Of a stretch of 8,163 bases of DNA, positions 6,994-8,163 are shown one piece after another. A program made the translations under genes and the position numbers. Source of the DNA: Peptostreptococcaceae bacterium (GTDB taxonomy: Bacteria > Bacillota > Clostridia > Peptostreptococcales > Anaerovoracaceae); the NCBI GenBank assembly GCA_016650115.1, contig JAENWI010000048.1, forward strand, positions 1 through 8,163, written 5' to 3'. A model generated the notes under the pieces. That model did not search any database. It saw nothing but the letters and a program-made list of their open reading frames with translations, and was not told the DNA's origin. Position 1 is the first letter of the stretch, and each line of letters opens with the position of its first letter.

Positions 6994-8163
6994 TTATTTT
7001 AGATTCACTTTTTTTAATCTTAAAGAATTCGCAATCACAGAAACCGAACTAAAGCTCATTGCAGTTGCAGCAATCATTGGAGATAGCAATATACCAAATA
7101 TGGGAAACAATGCTCCGGCTGCAATTGGGATTCCAAGCGTATTATAAATAAATGCGAAAAATAAGTTTTGTTTTATATTCCTCATAACTGCCTGACTCAA
7201 TTTTTTCGCTTTAACAATTCCTTGTAGATCTCCTTTAACCAAGGTTATTTCTGCACTTTCAATGGCAACATCAGTTCCTGTCCCCATAGCTATTCCAACG
7301 TTAGCTTGTGCCAGTGCAGGTGAGTCATTAATACCATCACCGGCCATTGCAACTATTTTACCTTGTGATTGCAATTCTTTAATCATTTTTAATTTGTCTT
7401 CCGGCAAACATTCAGCCTCAAAATCGGTAAGATTTAATTGGTCTGCCACAGCTTTAGCAGTATTAGCATTATCACCGGTCATCATAATTACCTCAACACC
7501 ACTTTTTATTAATTCAGCAATCGCATTTTTCGAACTTTCTTTAATTGCATCAGAAATTGCCACAAACCCTACCGCTTTCGAATCCACAGAAATATAAGAG
7601 ACTGTTTTTCCTAATTTTTGTTCGGCCATTATCTTACTTGTCAAATCGTCCGGAATAGCAACTTTAAACTTTTCCATTAATTTGAGATTTCCCAAAGCAA
7701 CTTGTTTTCCTTGAACACTTCCAACAACACCCATCCCGGCAACAGCTTCAAAATTCTTTACTTCAATTAATTTAGTACCTTTTTCTTTGGCATACTTAAC
7801 AACTGCAGCTGCTAAAGGATGTTCGCTATATTGGTTGAGAGAAGCAATTAGTTGTACTAAATCATCTGTTTGTTTAGACTCAAGAGCAAAAACTTTTTCA
7901 ACTGAAGGCTTACCTTCGGTAATAGTTCCTGTTTTATCTGTTATCAGCACATTTACTTTATCCATTATTTCGAGTGCTTCGGCATTTTTAATTAAAACTC
8001 CTGATTGTGCACCTTTACCTACACCCACCATAACTGACATTGGAGTTGCCAAACCTAATGCACAAGGACAGGCAATAATTAAAACAGCGATAGCATTAAC
8101 AAAACCATAAACTAAAGCTGGTGCCGGCCCGAAAACAGCCCATATTATAAATGTTATAATTGA
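6994..8163 (-). CDS. copA: Cu(I)-translocating P1B-type ATPase, C-terminal part (cut by window edge)
   Basis: The frame stays open to the window edge, giving 389 residues (numbered from the edge) and no true start. The TTG at 8052 is an internal Leu codon, not a start. The fragment begins in the TM6 region with the metal-site CPC motif (32-34, in 'ACPCALGLATP'). It continues with the phosphorylation motif DKTGT (D76), the HP dipeptide of the nucleotide-binding domain (115-116), GxG (143-145), TGDN (229-232) and GDGINDSPA (275-283). The last two helices carry YN (340-341) and MxxSS (M369, S372, S373). The CPC, YN and MxxSS set is the P1B-1 signature, so the substrate should be Cu(I), possibly Ag(I), pumped from cytoplasm to periplasm at the cost of ATP. 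N-terminal metal-binding domains, if present, lie outside. It is the upstream neighbour of the Cus genes, 109 bases from cusA. Confidence 0.95.
   Translation of the reverse strand, partial: SIITFIIWAVFGPAPALVYGFVNAIAVLIIACPCALGLATPMSVMVGVGKGAQSGVLIKNAEALEIMDKVNVLITDKTGTITEGKPSVEKVFALESKQTDDLVQLIASLNQYSEHPLAAAVVKYAKEKGTKLIEVKNFEAVAGMGVVGSVQGKQVALGNLKLMEKFKVAIPDDLTSKIMAEQKLGKTVSYISVDSKAVGFVAISDAIKESSKNAIAELIKSGVEVIMMTGDNANTAKAVADQLNLTDFEAECLPEDKLKMIKELQSQGKIVAMAGDGINDSPALAQANVGIAMGTGTDVAIESAEITLVKGDLQGIVKAKKLSQAVMRNIKQNLFFAFIYNTLGIPIAAGALFPIFGILLSPMIAATAMSFSSVSVIANSLRLKKVNLK

Noticed and set aside
6994..8052. Treating the ATPase as a complete 352-residue protein starting at 8052
   Set aside because: The codon at 8052 is TTG, an internal Leu in 'CALGLATP', and the frame continues upstream through the CPC motif to the window edge. 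It is a partial gene, not a truncated one.

Overview
The window reads as a piece of a Bacteroidota genome. The evidence is A/T-rich spacers, starts mostly without a Shine-Dalgarno sequence, and an enlarged (~1290-residue) CusA-type pump together with an adaptor that carries a heavy-metal-binding domain, a combination I associate with that phylum. I cannot name a genus. All four genes lie on the minus strand, so transcription runs from high to low coordinates.

Layout in transcription order: (1) 8163-6994, the C-terminal 389 residues of a Cu(I)-transporting P1B-type ATPase (CopA), cut by the window edge. (2) 6993-6885, a 109-base A/T-rich spacer with a weak inverted repeat and no promoter I can defend. 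(3) 6884-3015, a complete CusA-family heavy-metal RND pump. (4) 3025-1607, a TolC/CusC-type outer-membrane factor overlapping cusA by 11 bases. (5) 1606-1578, a 29-base spacer. (6) 1577-162, a CusB-type periplasmic adaptor. (7) 161-1, a noncoding A/T-rich tail with no supportable gene and no clear terminator.

Together the genes describe Cu(I)/Ag(I) detoxification. The ATPase moves Cu(I) from cytoplasm to periplasm. The CusB-type adaptor binds periplasmic metal and hands it to CusA, which pushes it through the outer-membrane channel and out of the cell. The assignment to Cu/Ag rather than Zn/Co/Cd rests on the CPC motif and the YN/MxxSS signatures of the ATPase, and on CusA keeping all three methionines of the metal-binding triad (M720, M770, M873) and a CusA-like rather than CzcA-like TM4.

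The system itself is known. The points that deserve a second look are lineage-style elaborations: a Ser/Gly/Met-rich insert at the predicted periplasmic tip of the outer-membrane factor, three insertions in CusA (extra membrane segments, a porter-domain insert and a Met-rich periplasmic loop), a Met/Lys-rich adaptor tail, and a consensus ribosome-binding site embedded in the end of cusA. No mobile elements, RNA genes or CRISPR arrays were seen, and no metal-responsive regulator is present in the window.
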